Positions 31,883 through 41,249 of a stretch of 64,000 nucleotides of DNA are shown here, in pieces. Location of the stretch: contig CAZXIC010000001.1 in the NCBI GenBank assembly GCA_964640195.1, positions 1 through 64,000 on the forward strand, read 5' to 3'. A program made the position numbers and the translations under genes. This DNA comes from CAZXIC01 sp964640195 (GTDB lineage: Archaea; Iainarchaeota; Iainarchaeia; Iainarchaeales; GCA-2688035). How positions within the stretch are numbered: the stretch's first letter is position 1; each line of letters begins with the position of its first letter. The notes under the pieces were generated by a model. That model was not told the DNA's origin, ran no database searches, and was given only the letters and a program-made list of their open reading frames with translations.

Positions 31883-32881
31883 CTACTTTTTCCTCCTGCG
31901 AAAAGATTGCATTGCCGCCTCGATTTCGCCCTCGTTCTCCCTCAGTTGTGGCTTTATGTAGTCCAGCCCAAGGGCGTTGTAAACATCCTTTTCAGTTCTG
32001 CTTGCAATAACCCTGCTGCCTTTGAAAACGCCGTACTCGCTCAGCTTCATCCCCTTCTTTTGTGCAATCTTCCTCAATGCAATGCTGTGCTGCTTGCTGC
32101 CGGTGAAATACTGCAGGGCACTGCCCCACTGCAGCGGCTTTACAACCCTTAAATCAACCTGCATGCCGCTTTTCAGGATGACACTGCTCTTTGTAGAACC
32201 GCGAGCGAGAACCTTTTTTACGGCTGGCATGGAAACAAAGGCTTTTGTCACCGGCTCTGGCTGGTTGGAGGCTGCAAGAACGTCAATGTCGCCGATTGTG
32301 GGCCTTTTTCTCCTCAGGCTGCCTGCAGCTTCTGCCTTTTCAACTGCCTTGAGTTTTCTTAGGATCCCGACTATTTCCTTTGCGACAGGCAATGCAGCTG
32401 CAAGTGGAATCCTTCCACCCTTTCTGCCCTTGGCTGCGATTGCCCTAAGAATTTCCTGCTCGCTCTTCCGTGCAAAGCCTGGCAGCGCAGCAACCTTGTG
32501 CTGTTCCGCTGCCTTCCTCAAATCACGCAGGTTCCTAATGCCGAGCTTTTTGTGCAGCGTCATCAGCCTTTTCGGCCCAAGCCCAGGGACTGTTTCAAAC
32601 TCAGCGGGGTTAAGCGGCAATGAGTTGCGCAGCTTTTCATAGTACCTCAGCTTGCCGGTCTTGACCATTTCCTCAATTTTCTTTGCAAGCGCTTCGCCAA
32701 TGCCGGGAATTTCCTGCAGGGCTTTCAAGCCGCCCTCTTTGTATACCTGGGCAACGGGCTTTGGCATGGACTCAATTGCACTGCCTGCTGCCCTGTATGC
32801 CCTGGGTTTCCACTGCACGTTCTGCATCTCAAGGATATCTGCAATCTCAAAAAAGATTTTCGCAATTTGTTGGTTGCGCAT
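31883..32881 (-). CDS. polX: family X DNA polymerase lacking the PHP domain
   Basis: This 332-residue protein has N-terminal helix-hairpin-helix modules (LQEIPGIGEALAKKIEEM and FETVPGLGPKRLMTLHKKLGIRNL), then a PolX palm with AAGSLRRKRPTIGDIDVLAA and QVDLRVV, which give the three catalytic Asp residues, and a thumb with YFTGSKQHSIALRKIAQKKGMKLSEYGVF. Bacterial and archaeal PolX usually continues with a PHP 3'-5' exonuclease of about 240 residues. Here it ends right after the thumb (LGLDYIKPQLREN). Confidence 0.92.
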   Translation of the reverse strand: MRNQQIAKIFFEIADILEMQNVQWKPRAYRAAGSAIESMPKPVAQVYKEGGLKALQEIPGIGEALAKKIEEMVKTGKLRYYEKLRNSLPLNPAEFETVPGLGPKRLMTLHKKLGIRNLRDLRKAAEQHKVAALPGFARKSEQEILRAIAAKGRKGGRIPLAAALPVAKEIVGILRKLKAVEKAEAAGSLRRKRPTIGDIDVLAASNQPEPVTKAFVSMPAVKKVLARGSTKSSVILKSGMQVDLRVVKPLQWGSALQYFTGSKQHSIALRKIAQKKGMKLSEYGVFKGSRVIASRTEKDVYNALGLDYIKPQLRENEGEIEAAMQSFRRRKK

Positions 32882-32932
32882 GCTTGTAAGAGGGCTTTTC
32901 TTAATAATAATTTTTCTGTAAGCCTGGCAACA

Positions 32933-33640
32933 TTAAGTAGAAGCGGTTTTACGCACCGCGTATTCGCTTTCAGCGTTGTTTTTGCTTTCCTTAACCAGGT
33001 CGCGCAGTATCTTGTAGGTTTTTTCGCTGTCTTTCTCATCTACGATAAAATGAATCTCAGGCGGAAAGCAGAACAGGTTGATGCTCACGCCGTTTTTTGC
33101 AAGCACTGAGGTCATTTCGTGCAGCACGCCGTGCGCTTCAAAGGCTTCCCTCGGCAGCTTTACTGTAACAATCGCTTTGTCCCTGTCTGCCACCTCAACA
33201 AAGCTGTCCTCAACTTTTTCAAGCAGGTCGTCCATTCTGCTGCTCCCCAATAAAACAACCAAATGGGAGGCAGAGCCGACCACTGTCCTGATTTCGTTAA
33301 AGCCCCAGTCTACCTCTTCAAACAGCGTGTCAACTGCCTCAAATGTCTCAGGTGTTCTCTTGATAACGGCGTAGCTGACGCCGTCCTGCATTGAAAGGCT
33401 GCTCTGCCCAATCAGGTCCCTGATTTCGCCAAGGCTTGAAGAAGAGTGCTTGTCGGAGTATCTTTTTATCGCAACAATCAGCGATTCCTCATTGATTTTT
33501 TTATTAAGCTTTTTTTCCAAGAAAGGGGCAAACTTTCTTGCAAGGGCAGAGTAGTTCACTATGCCTTCGCCCACGGCGTATTTGATGTATGGGTGGTTCT
33601 CGATTGCCTGTGCAACTGTCTTGCTCAAAGAATTTTCCAT
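32933..33640 (-). CDS. protein with two ACT-like domains
   Basis: This 235-residue protein has an N-terminal helical region (1-85) and then two ACT-like segments: about residues 90-150 (SYAVIKRTPETFEAVDTLFEEVDW) and 155-225 (AIVTVKLPREAFEAHGVLHEMTSVLAKNGVSINLFCFPPEIHFIVDE). ACT domains bind small molecules, often amino acids. There is no kinase or other catalytic domain, so it may be a stand-alone sensor. ATG 33640 follows GGTTGGG; the TTG at 33649 overlaps that site. Confidence 0.75.
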   Translation of the reverse strand: MENSLSKTVAQAIENHPYIKYAVGEGIVNYSALARKFAPFLEKKLNKKINEESLIVAIKRYSDKHSSSSLGEIRDLIGQSSLSMQDGVSYAVIKRTPETFEAVDTLFEEVDWGFNEIRTVVGSASHLVVLLGSSRMDDLLEKVEDSFVEVADRDKAIVTVKLPREAFEAHGVLHEMTSVLAKNGVSINLFCFPPEIHFIVDEKDSEKTYKILRDLVKESKNNAESEYAVRKTAST

Positions 33641-33910
33641 TGTTCCCAACCAAATGATATTTTTTGGGGAAAACTAATATAAATATATCATTTTTATAAA
33701 AATTTGCAATATTTTTATAAATTTCTGGCTGTTTGTTAAAATTTTGGGCAAATCCCCTGCCGTAAGCGCTTCACTGGAATGTATTTGTTTTATTTTTCGC
33801 CAGTCAATGCAGTTATGTTGTTTTTCTGCAATCCTGTGACTTGTTTCGGGCAATACATATTTAAATGAGCTCAGCAGCAATTATGCAAAAGTTGTCCTTT
33901 GGGTGAAATT

Positions 33911-34024
33911 ATGAAAAAAAGCCGGAGGTTGTCCAAGTTGGCTCGCCAGAACAATGCATTTATCTGCTCTCTTCCTGGGGGCAAGGGCTTTGCAACCATT
34001 GTAATAGAACCCAAAAAGCCCTAG
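33911..34024 (+). CDS. 37-residue basic microprotein
   Basis: ATG 33911 starts MKKSRRLSKLARQNNAFICS, continuing LPGGKGFATIVIEPKKP. GGGTGA lies 4 nt upstream, and a TATA-like ATATTTAAAT near 33857-33868 lies about 25 bp before the expected start of the short leader. The Lys/Arg-rich N-terminus and single Cys give no clear function. Confidence 0.5.
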   Translation: MKKSRRLSKLARQNNAFICSLPGGKGFATIVIEPKKP

Positions 34025-34324
34025 AGCGGACAAGGTAACGCCAATGCCCGCAGCAGGCAGGGAGGCAATTAAGGGTCAATACCTATCTATCGTATCATAG
34101 AAGAGTGTCAGCATGATTTTGTTGTTTTCTTTTTCTGCATTTTTTTTGGCGACCGCTCTCAAGAATACTCTTCGCCATCGGGGTTTGCTGCATCGGCATA
34201 TCGAAAAATAATAAACTATTCATTTATTAAAAGTTGGGCTAGCTGGGAAGGCTCAAAACCCGAAAACGCACAAACGGGAATAGCGATGAAACGTTAATAT
34301 AATTCAAAATAACTTAATTATATT
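34025..34324. other. 300-bp intergenic region
   Basis: No reading frame with a plausible start is visible. The right part is AT-rich and holds a TATA-like TTAATATAAT at about 34294-34303, some 25 bp before the methyltransferase ATG. The left part is more mixed and shows no clear repeat. Confidence 0.6.
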
Positions 34325-35146
34325 ATGAAAAAAACCACTGCAGCAAGGGGGACTGCATTCCATACAAAAAGAATTGTAAACAGGTATAAGGGAGATTACA
34401 ATGCCAGGATTGAGTTCGGCTTAAGAAAATCAGCTATTGCAAATCTTGCACACATGGAACCTTTTGTCCGCCATTTTGTACACTACAGGGACCTCTGGCA
34501 TTATGATACTTTTTTTTCAGCCGGCCTGAGAAAAATGGGCTTAGGCAACGACATAGCGGATGCAGTCTCAAGAATTCCGAGAGGAAGGAAGAAGCCGCTG
34601 GATGTTCTTGAGGACGGTCCAGGGTCGGGGATTTTTTTGGGTGAATTCAAAGAATACCTTAAAGAAAAAGGGATTGACACCCATACCACTGGTGTTGATT
34701 TTCACTATGCAGATACGCTTAAGCAAATGCAGAAATATGGGAAAATTGATAAAGTTGTCCACGGCATAGCCGAGTTTTTCACCCCTGAAAAAAGATATCA
34801 CGCAATTTTCTCCATGATGGGCTCAGTTCATTATACAATTAATGCCTTTAGAAAGGACCAGCTTCTAAAATTCGCCTCTGCTCTGAGGAAAGGCGGCATT
34901 ATGATGGTTGGATTCCAAATAGGCAATGCAAAAGAGCCAGGAGCTTTTCTGAGGATGGATATTACAGATGGCCTTTCTCCAAAACCAAAAGAAAACAGGA
35001 GAATGCCAATTGAAAAAGAAATGGAAGGGATTGAAAAAGCATTCGTGAAAAGGGGCTACGCTGCCAAATTTTTGAAATTCGATGAAAAAATAGGTGCGAG
35101 ATATAATCTGCCAAATTGGATGCTGATTGTTAAAAGACTAAGATAA
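34325..35146 (+). CDS. SAM-dependent methyltransferase-like protein
   Basis: This 273-residue protein has a Rossmann-type motif I, VLEDGPGSGIFLGEF (residues about 94-108), an acidic end of strand 2 (TGVDFHYADT), and the strand 4 region HAIFSMMGSVHYTINAF with the following helix GGIMMVGFQI. These match class I methyltransferases. The substrate is unknown. The gene is alone, behind its own promoter, and more AT-rich than its neighbours. Confidence 0.72.
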   Translation: MKKTTAARGTAFHTKRIVNRYKGDYNARIEFGLRKSAIANLAHMEPFVRHFVHYRDLWHYDTFFSAGLRKMGLGNDIADAVSRIPRGRKKPLDVLEDGPGSGIFLGEFKEYLKEKGIDTHTTGVDFHYADTLKQMQKYGKIDKVVHGIAEFFTPEKRYHAIFSMMGSVHYTINAFRKDQLLKFASALRKGGIMMVGFQIGNAKEPGAFLRMDITDGLSPKPKENRRMPIEKEMEGIEKAFVKRGYAAKFLKFDEKIGARYNLPNWMLIVKRLR

Positions 35147-35233
35147 TTAAAAGACTGGGGGGTTTGAAAAGCAAAATTCTGCTCCTTTTTTGTGCAAAGT
35201 TGATAAAAGCTGAACCGCAAAAAAATTAGGACA

Positions 35234-36175
35234 TTATTCAGCACGTTCTGCTGCTTTTCCCGCGTGCCTGATTAAGCCGTCCAAGCGCTTTAAAGTGAAC
35301 GGCCCCCATTTCTTCCATCTTGTTGGGCCGTTTTTCCTGTATGCCCGCAAAACCATTGGTTGTTTTCCCTGCATCTCTGCAGCGGTTAAAACCTTTTTGC
35401 CGAGCTTTTTTGCCCTCTCAAAAACCTCGCAATACAATTCCCTGTACCGGTAATCGCGGAGCAGGTGGTGGTCTAAAACATACCAGCGACAGCGCGTGCG
35501 CTCGATTATCCCGATGGTGTTTTGCACAATTTTTTTCAGGTTTTTGAAGGACATGATAAAACCCAGCAGATAGGTGGGGGCGCCATCTAAAATCAGGTAG
35601 GTTGGCTTTTCCTTGACTATGAGCTCAACCTGGCTTTTGAGATAGGGCCCGTCCAAATCACTGCTGTACAACAGTTTTTCTTTTCCTTCGCGGATTGAGA
35701 CCATTACCACATAGCCAAGACTTGTTCCCCTTGGACCGTGCCACAATGGCTTGCTGAATCTTATTTTGGTTTTCCCAAATTTGAATTCCTTGTTGTCAGC
35801 ATACTCTATTTGCTTCGGCAAGCCCTCAATGGTTTCAAGAAATTCCAGGGCCCTGCCAAGCTGGCTTCTGTTGATTTTTTTCGTTGGGTGCTTTATTAGC
35901 AAAATTTTGTTTCCATAAAGCCTTTTGTCTCTGTCAACGATGTGGTGGTCGTAGTGGTAGTGTGTTATTGCTACAACATCGCTTTTGCCGCAGGCTTTCC
36001 TGATTTTCTCATCGTATTTAGCAACCAAATCACAGCGCTCCCTTCTCGGAAGAGGAAAAGAGTCAACCTCGTCGGCAATGCCTGGGTCTATTGTAATCGT
36101 CGCATCTTTCGTCCTCACCTGCGTGCAGCTGCTCTTGACGCCCATGCTGTCAAAGGCAACGAAATTTATTCTCAT
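35234..36175 (-). CDS. UPF0282-family metallo-beta-lactamase-fold hydrolase
   Basis: This 313-residue protein has the HxHxDH metal motif THYHYDHHIVD, a later conserved SKPLWHGPRGTSLGYV and YSSDLDGP, and YVLDHHLLRDYRYRELY, all characteristic of the archaeal UPF0282 family. The fold hydrolyses phosphoester or related bonds; the substrate is unknown. ATG 36175 follows GAGGT by about 12 nt; the TTG at 36178 is less likely. It lies 8 nt after the zinc-finger gene and forms an operon with it. Confidence 0.88.
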   Translation of the reverse strand: MRINFVAFDSMGVKSSCTQVRTKDATITIDPGIADEVDSFPLPRRERCDLVAKYDEKIRKACGKSDVVAITHYHYDHHIVDRDKRLYGNKILLIKHPTKKINRSQLGRALEFLETIEGLPKQIEYADNKEFKFGKTKIRFSKPLWHGPRGTSLGYVVMVSIREGKEKLLYSSDLDGPYLKSQVELIVKEKPTYLILDGAPTYLLGFIMSFKNLKKIVQNTIGIIERTRCRWYVLDHHLLRDYRYRELYCEVFERAKKLGKKVLTAAEMQGKQPMVLRAYRKNGPTRWKKWGPFTLKRLDGLIRHAGKAAERAE

Positions 36176-36183
36176 CAAAAAGC

Positions 36184-36468
36184 CTACCTCAAGCCGGCTT
36201 TTCTTTTCTCAAAGTGGTCAGCGCAGCGCTGGCAACAGAATGTGAGAACCTTTCCACCTACCTCTTTTTCCACAACAGTTTCAGGGTCAATCTCCTTCCC
36301 GCAGCTGTTGCAGACCCCCTCCTTGACATCTTGGTAGCCCTCTACGAAGCCTGCCTCTGCAGGGCTGATTTCGTCGTCATCCAGCTGGTCTTGCCTATCA
36401 CCTTCATCATAGATGTTTTCGTCAGGGCTTTCCCCATCCTTTCTCTTGTTTTCCCGCTCATCCGCCAT
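36184..36468 (-). CDS. small acidic TRASH-like zinc-binding protein
   Basis: This 94-residue protein has an acidic N-terminal half (residues 1-45, rich in Asp, Glu and Lys) and a C-terminal metal-binding part CNSCGKEIDPE...VGGKVLTFCCQRCADHFEKR. The C-x2-C ... C-C-x2-C pattern resembles TRASH/YHS-like treble-clef domains that bind zinc or sense metals. It is first in a two-gene operon with the UPF0282 hydrolase, so it may act with it. Confidence 0.7.
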   Translation of the reverse strand: MADERENKRKDGESPDENIYDEGDRQDQLDDDEISPAEAGFVEGYQDVKEGVCNSCGKEIDPETVVEKEVGGKVLTFCCQRCADHFEKRKAGLR

Positions 36469-36538
36469 GAAACAATACCTCCAGCTATTACAGCAATTAA
36501 CTAAAATTATTAATTTTTTCTGAATAAAAGATTATCAT

Positions 36539-37117
36539 ATGGAGACCTACAGGCTTATTCTGCATAGGAGGACAATCAGGCGCTTCCAGGACAGGGCAGT
36601 GCCGTTCACTGTGTTGAAAAAATGCGTTAAAGCAGCCCTGCTTAGCCCAAGCGCAAGAAACATGCAGGAGCTGGAATTCGTTGCAGTGCACGAGAAAAAC
36701 CAGGTTGCAGGAGTGAACGAGGCAGTGAGGTTTGGCGGCGCTGTGCGGCAAAAAGGCAGGGTAAAAGGAGAGGAGCCAAAGGCATTCATTGCAATAATTG
36801 CGGCAAAGGAACGCTCTGACAGCGCTTACACGCCAATGAACGCCGGCATTGCAGCAGAGGCAATCGCCCTCACAGCCCTTGAACAGGGGATTGGCAGCTG
36901 CATTATGGGGGCGATTGAAAGGGAGAGAATCAAAGGCATTCTCGCTATTCCAAACAACTACAATTTGCCCCTTGCAATTGCGCTGGGATTTCCGAAAGAA
37001 AAGCCCAGGCTTGAAAAGGCGAAAAAGCGGGATACTTCTTACTGGGTTGATGAAAAAGGCGCGCTGCACATCCCAAAGCGCTCCCTTGGTGAAGTGCTGC
37101 ACAGGGACAGGTTCTGA
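36539..37117 (+). CDS. nitroreductase-family flavoprotein
   Basis: This 192-residue protein opens LILHRRTIRRFQDRAVP, the FMN-phosphate-binding start of the family. It also has LLSPSARNMQELEFVAVH, DSAYTPMNAGIAAEAIALTALEQGIGSCIMGAI, and the C-terminal LPLAIALGFPKEKP. Such dimeric FMN enzymes reduce quinones, nitro groups or other acceptors with NAD(P)H. The native substrate cannot be told. It is monocistronic, 70 bp from the divergent zinc-protein gene. Confidence 0.88.
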   Translation: METYRLILHRRTIRRFQDRAVPFTVLKKCVKAALLSPSARNMQELEFVAVHEKNQVAGVNEAVRFGGAVRQKGRVKGEEPKAFIAIIAAKERSDSAYTPMNAGIAAEAIALTALEQGIGSCIMGAIERERIKGILAIPNNYNLPLAIALGFPKEKPRLEKAKKRDTSYWVDEKGALHIPKRSLGEVLHRDRF

Positions 37118-37308
37118 AAAGGGGTTGGCTTGGCAAAGGTAGCAGTACTTCATAAAGGGATAACAGCTGGGAAGGGCGGCAGGCTGCACATCCAACGAAA
37201 GTTTAATATGTAACGGCTGCTGTTAATAATTACCACAACAGGGGGATTTAACAGCAAAACGCGATTCAGGCACAGATTGAAACACATGCTGGCTGGGTTG
37301 CATATAAT

Positions 37309-40300
37309 ATGACTAGCAAAAAAAATATAACCAAATTTGTGCTCCTGCTCCTATCATTTTGTTTAGTGCCAGCTTTCGCGGCTGCTACGCCCACGATAAC
37401 GATAGTTGGTGATTTTAACGGCATTCCTTCTGTTTCCCCCTTTGGCTTTCTCAAAGGCGGCACTGACTACAACGTTGAGTTTTCAATAAGTGATGCTGAT
37501 GCCAGCGCTGGGTCGTATTTGGTTGATGCAAACATCTCTCTTGCCTGTGTGAAGGGCACTGGCACTCCACTTTTTGATGACTTGAACCTTTCGACTGACT
37601 TTGTCCACGACACAAACAACCTTAACCTTGGCTTTGACGTTAATTTTACGTGGGTAAACCGTGCATCCACTCTTTATTCCACTAGCTCAAGGGGCGACGT
37701 TAATCTTGCAATTACCAGTTGTTACTATTCCCCGCAAGTCTGGTATGACTCTATAAACAATAGAACTTATGTCTTATGGATGCAGAGGCCATATTCTGGC
37801 GGTCAATACGGAATTGAAAATTATTTCTTTTATTATGACCACGCAAAGGGGACAGTTTCAGATTCTGTATTAGTTACACCCTATTATACAGATGCTATTG
37901 ACCTTCACGGGCATGGGGCAATAATTACTACTGATAGCGGGACTGTCATGGTTGCGTATGAGCAATTAGATAATGATGGCCATACGCATAATTCTCCAAT
38001 GATGCTAAGGAAATTTGATTCTTATGGAACCGCCGTGCCTTTTGGGGCAAGCAAAGACATCACAGATGTCAATTTGGAGGATACTATCACTGTCACAGGA
38101 ACAGATTTGGATCCGGATTGCAGTGGCATGTACGTAGTCGGCGGGGAATATCCGGAAGGAAGCGGAATTGATTATTATGTTAGAGAAGATGGGGAATTTT
38201 ATCTTTGGGATGATGGCTATCATCGTTGGCGTATAAGCGCAGCTTTGGAGGAAATGGGGGTATGTTGGGATTTAGAGACTTGGTATCCTATTGGAACTTT
38301 TGGGCACTATTACTGTGATTATGACACTCAAGGGAGTGCAGTTGTAACTAATATTAAAGTTACTACAGAAACAGCACATGGTTTTTCTACGGATGACACG
38401 ATTTATATTTCGCCTGTTGCTGGGATTAGTCCCTCAATATACGGCTTATACTCCATTGTTGAAAATGACGAGACTTCCTTTTATATACAAGGCCAGGCTG
38501 CCCAAGGTTACTCGGGAACTTTATCTGGAACGCCAACCTGTAACGGAGGCAGTTTTACCACTGAGCTTGGAGATTATCACGCTTATCCTCATCTTTTCAG
38601 AGTGGGGAGTAGAATTTACGTGCTGTCACGGACAAACGCAGATGCTATGCAGAATCCCTATGTTGATTTATATTATACTGATGATGAGGGGGTAACTTGG
38701 TCAAGTGTAATAAGAATAGTTAACCTTGCGGGCGATGGATATTATTGGGCCTATTCTGTTGCCGTTCCATCGTCTCTTGATGATAAACTTCGTATTACTG
38801 TCAACGAATATGATAACGTTCGTATCAGAAAAATTTACTACCTTGAAAGCTCAGATGGGGTTAACTGGTCGAATATAGACGACAGCCATTCTCAAGATGT
38901 TAGCGATACGTCTTTATCAAGAGATAACCTTATTGATTATTACTTATTAAAAGATTCTGGCAGTGATAGCATTTGGAATGAAGTTACTAGTGGCAGCATC
39001 ACTCCATCTGGCAGGATTTATTTTTTAATAACGGAACAGGCCACCGGCAGTTATCCGCAGACGAGGAACCATTATATTCGGTATTGGGATGGCGGGTGGC
39101 TGGAAAAGACAATCACCCCTTTTTCAGGCATTTCCGTCCCCTCGGCAGATGATACCGGGGACAACGCGGTGCAAAGGATATTCGCTTATGATGATAATAC
39201 TATTGACGTATTTGCCATTCATAAAGTAGGCAGTGCCAGGGAGCTGGAGCGGTGGCATACTGGTGATGGCGGGGATAACTGGCTTAAGGCAGAAGATATA
39301 ACGTCCAATAGTAGTTTCAACCACAACTATCTGACAATAACGGCAAATGCTTCCTCGACTGTTCCCTGGTTGCTTGCTTCTAGCTATAAGAACAACCAGC
39401 CTTCCTCGGCTGATATTCGTTTATGGACAGAAGGCTACCACTCTGCTAACTGGGATTTCAACGCCTGCCTTATTCTGGATTTCAACAGCAACGGAACGTA
39501 TTACACAAAGATTGCTGATTTCAATGTTCTGTTTGACAGCACGATTCCAACGACCCTGGACAACGATGGCAACAACACGTGGCAGAACACGGATGCGAAC
39601 ATACAATTCAGCTGCAGCGACAACAATGCTGGCTGCAAAAACTTCTACTACTCAGTTGACGACACAAACTACCAAAAAAGCTGGGGAGGGGACACAAACA
39701 TCGGAATAGAACTGGGCACAGACGGAAACCACAGCATATGGTGCTGGAGCGGCGACAGAACAGACAACAACTCAACAGCAAAACTAATTTATTCAGCGAT
39801 TGACAAAACAGCGCCTGGCACGGTTGAAAATGCAACAGTTGACTTGAACAACACATGGCAGAAGACGGATGCGAACATACAGTTTTCCTGTTCGGATAGT
39901 GCAGGCGGGTGCAGGAACTTCTATTACTCGGTGGATGATGTGAACTACCAAGTGGGCTGGGGGCTTGATGAGAATATCGGGATTAGCCTGACAACGGACG
40001 CAAACCATGAAATATTCTACTGGTCAGACGACAATGCTTCGGGGGTTGGAGACAACAACGAAAACGCACGCCTGCTGTACGTTGGAGTGGACAAAACAAA
40101 CCCAAGCACGCCAACAGTGACAGCGCCAAGCACGACAACAGCAGCAAGCGCAACGATAACGTACACAACAACAGACGCAACAAGCGGTATAAAAAAATAC
40201 TGGGCAAGAGAACAAGGCCAGGCATGGGTAGACAATGGGGCAAACACATCTTATGAATTCAGCATTAGCAGCGGGGAAAGCCTGCCAACAACGCACACGT

Positions 40301-41229
40301 ACTGCGTAAAAGCAACAGACAACTCAGACAACAATTCAAACGAAGAATGCGTAAACATAACATTCCAGGCAGCAAGCAGCCGCAGAATTGCACCAATAAT
40401 AGCACCTGCACCGCCAGGAAAGCCGCCTGCAATAGTTGAAACAAAGCAGGTTTTGGCATTGCAGAGGGAATTCATTCCCTTGGAGGAAGCAAGCATCCCT
40501 GTTCTGGACCCCACAGAGAAAGAATTGGGGTTAAATGTTAAAAGGCTGGCAACAGAAAAAGACCTGCTATTCACCAGGAACCTGAGAGCCAGAGGGCTTT
40601 GGGGGACCACTGCAATCGTCAAATACAGCAACATCGTAACGCTTACAGTTGAAAACGTTAGTGAAAAAACACTGCGCGCTATTGAGTTGATTGAAGGAAT
40701 TCCAAAAGAATTGGCGGAAAGCGCAGCAGTTATAGCAAGCGACCGCGATTTCATTGTAATAGAAGAAGACCCGGTAATAAAGTTCTTGATTGGGGACTTG
40801 GGAGCGGGTGAAAAGGCAAGCGTAAGCTACGACTTCAACGCAAGCCTGGAAAGGGGGCAAATAACAGAACAGCAGTTCAACGAAATGAGCGCACCGGTTG
40901 CGTTAATCAGGCTGGAAGAGGAAGACACATGCATGGGCATGCTGTGCGACGACTTCAACCCATGCACAAGGGACTATTGCATAGAGGGAGAATGCGTTTA
41001 TGCTGAAATGAGCGAAGGAGCAAAATGCGGAAAAGAAATGCACTGCATGCAGGGAAAATGCGTCAAAATAGAAAAAGAAAAAATTGTGCCAGCCATTGAG
41101 ACAGTCGTTGCTCCGCCTTGGCTGCAGGCAAGGCAAGAGCTAATGGCAGCGACAAGCCTTGCACTGGCTTTGGCAATCGCTGGCTTCCTGAATTACGTGC
41201 GAAGACAACAAAGACCTAAAAAGCAGTAA
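37309..41229 (+). CDS. giant cell-surface protein with sialidase-like and Ig-like modules
   Basis: This 1306-residue protein has a signal peptide (residues 1-25, FAAATP) and a C-terminal anchor helix (LAALALAIAGFL-type, about 1280-1297) before a basic tail. Residues 60-720 resemble a sialidase-type beta-propeller with Asp-box-like turns (YYTDDEGVTWSS, HTGDGGDNWLK). The propeller is interrupted by a phage-like insertion. Three Ig-like modules follow, two of them close repeats (NTWQNTDANIQFSCSD, NTWQKTDANIQFSCSD). Then come a linker, a CARDB-like region and a Cys-rich segment (DTCMGMLCDDFNPCTRDYC). It probably binds or coats surfaces; catalysis is not shown. Confidence 0.8.
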   Translation: MTSKKNITKFVLLLLSFCLVPAFAAATPTITIVGDFNGIPSVSPFGFLKGGTDYNVEFSISDADASAGSYLVDANISLACVKGTGTPLFDDLNLSTDFVHDTNNLNLGFDVNFTWVNRASTLYSTSSRGDVNLAITSCYYSPQVWYDSINNRTYVLWMQRPYSGGQYGIENYFFYYDHAKGTVSDSVLVTPYYTDAIDLHGHGAIITTDSGTVMVAYEQLDNDGHTHNSPMMLRKFDSYGTAVPFGASKDITDVNLEDTITVTGTDLDPDCSGMYVVGGEYPEGSGIDYYVREDGEFYLWDDGYHRWRISAALEEMGVCWDLETWYPIGTFGHYYCDYDTQGSAVVTNIKVTTETAHGFSTDDTIYISPVAGISPSIYGLYSIVENDETSFYIQGQAAQGYSGTLSGTPTCNGGSFTTELGDYHAYPHLFRVGSRIYVLSRTNADAMQNPYVDLYYTDDEGVTWSSVIRIVNLAGDGYYWAYSVAVPSSLDDKLRITVNEYDNVRIRKIYYLESSDGVNWSNIDDSHSQDVSDTSLSRDNLIDYYLLKDSGSDSIWNEVTSGSITPSGRIYFLITEQATGSYPQTRNHYIRYWDGGWLEKTITPFSGISVPSADDTGDNAVQRIFAYDDNTIDVFAIHKVGSARELERWHTGDGGDNWLKAEDITSNSSFNHNYLTITANASSTVPWLLASSYKNNQPSSADIRLWTEGYHSANWDFNACLILDFNSNGTYYTKIADFNVLFDSTIPTTLDNDGNNTWQNTDANIQFSCSDNNAGCKNFYYSVDDTNYQKSWGGDTNIGIELGTDGNHSIWCWSGDRTDNNSTAKLIYSAIDKTAPGTVENATVDLNNTWQKTDANIQFSCSDSAGGCRNFYYSVDDVNYQVGWGLDENIGISLTTDANHEIFYWSDDNASGVGDNNENARLLYVGVDKTNPSTPTVTAPSTTTAASATITYTTTDATSGIKKYWAREQGQAWVDNGANTSYEFSISSGESLPTTHTYCVKATDNSDNNSNEECVNITFQAASSRRIAPIIAPAPPGKPPAIVETKQVLALQREFIPLEEASIPVLDPTEKELGLNVKRLATEKDLLFTRNLRARGLWGTTAIVKYSNIVTLTVENVSEKTLRAIELIEGIPKELAESAAVIASDRDFIVIEEDPVIKFLIGDLGAGEKASVSYDFNASLERGQITEQQFNEMSAPVALIRLEEEDTCMGMLCDDFNPCTRDYCIEGECVYAEMSEGAKCGKEMHCMQGKCVKIEKEKIVPAIETVVAPPWLQARQELMAATSLALALAIAGFLNYVRRQQRPKKQ
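38074..38550 (+). other. phage-like domain insertion inside the surface-protein gene
   Basis: Between KDITDVN and the propeller segment CNGGSFTTELGDYHAYP, about 155 residues read like domains found in phage structural proteins: CSGMYVVGGEYPEGSGIDYY, WRISAALEEMGV, then TAHGFSTDDTIYI and a Gly/Ser-rich end. The flanks join into a continuous propeller pattern without it. The DNA here is AT-rich with T-ending codons, unlike the 3' end of the gene. Confidence 0.55.
39541..40370 (+). repeat. tandem Ig-like modules in the surface-protein gene
   Basis: Three modules of about 90 residues lie in a row. The first two (about 39541-39810 and 39811-40100) share TDANIQFSCSD, then NFYYSVDD-x-NYQ and later DKT-P. 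The third (40101-40370) is more distant, with TDATSGIKKYWARE and YCVKATDNSDNNSNEECVN. This part of the gene prefers C- and A-ending codons. Confidence 0.7.
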
Positions 41230-41249
41230 AAGATTTGCCGCAAAGCTGT

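Noticed and set aside
36497..37195. 232-codon minus-strand frame over the nitroreductase gene
   Set aside because: It is antisense to clear nitroreductase motifs and is rich in Cys, Phe and Pro, as expected for a shadow frame.
38005..38223. Long antisense frames under the giant surface-protein gene
   Set aside because: They mirror the sense composition and carry no domain or start signals.
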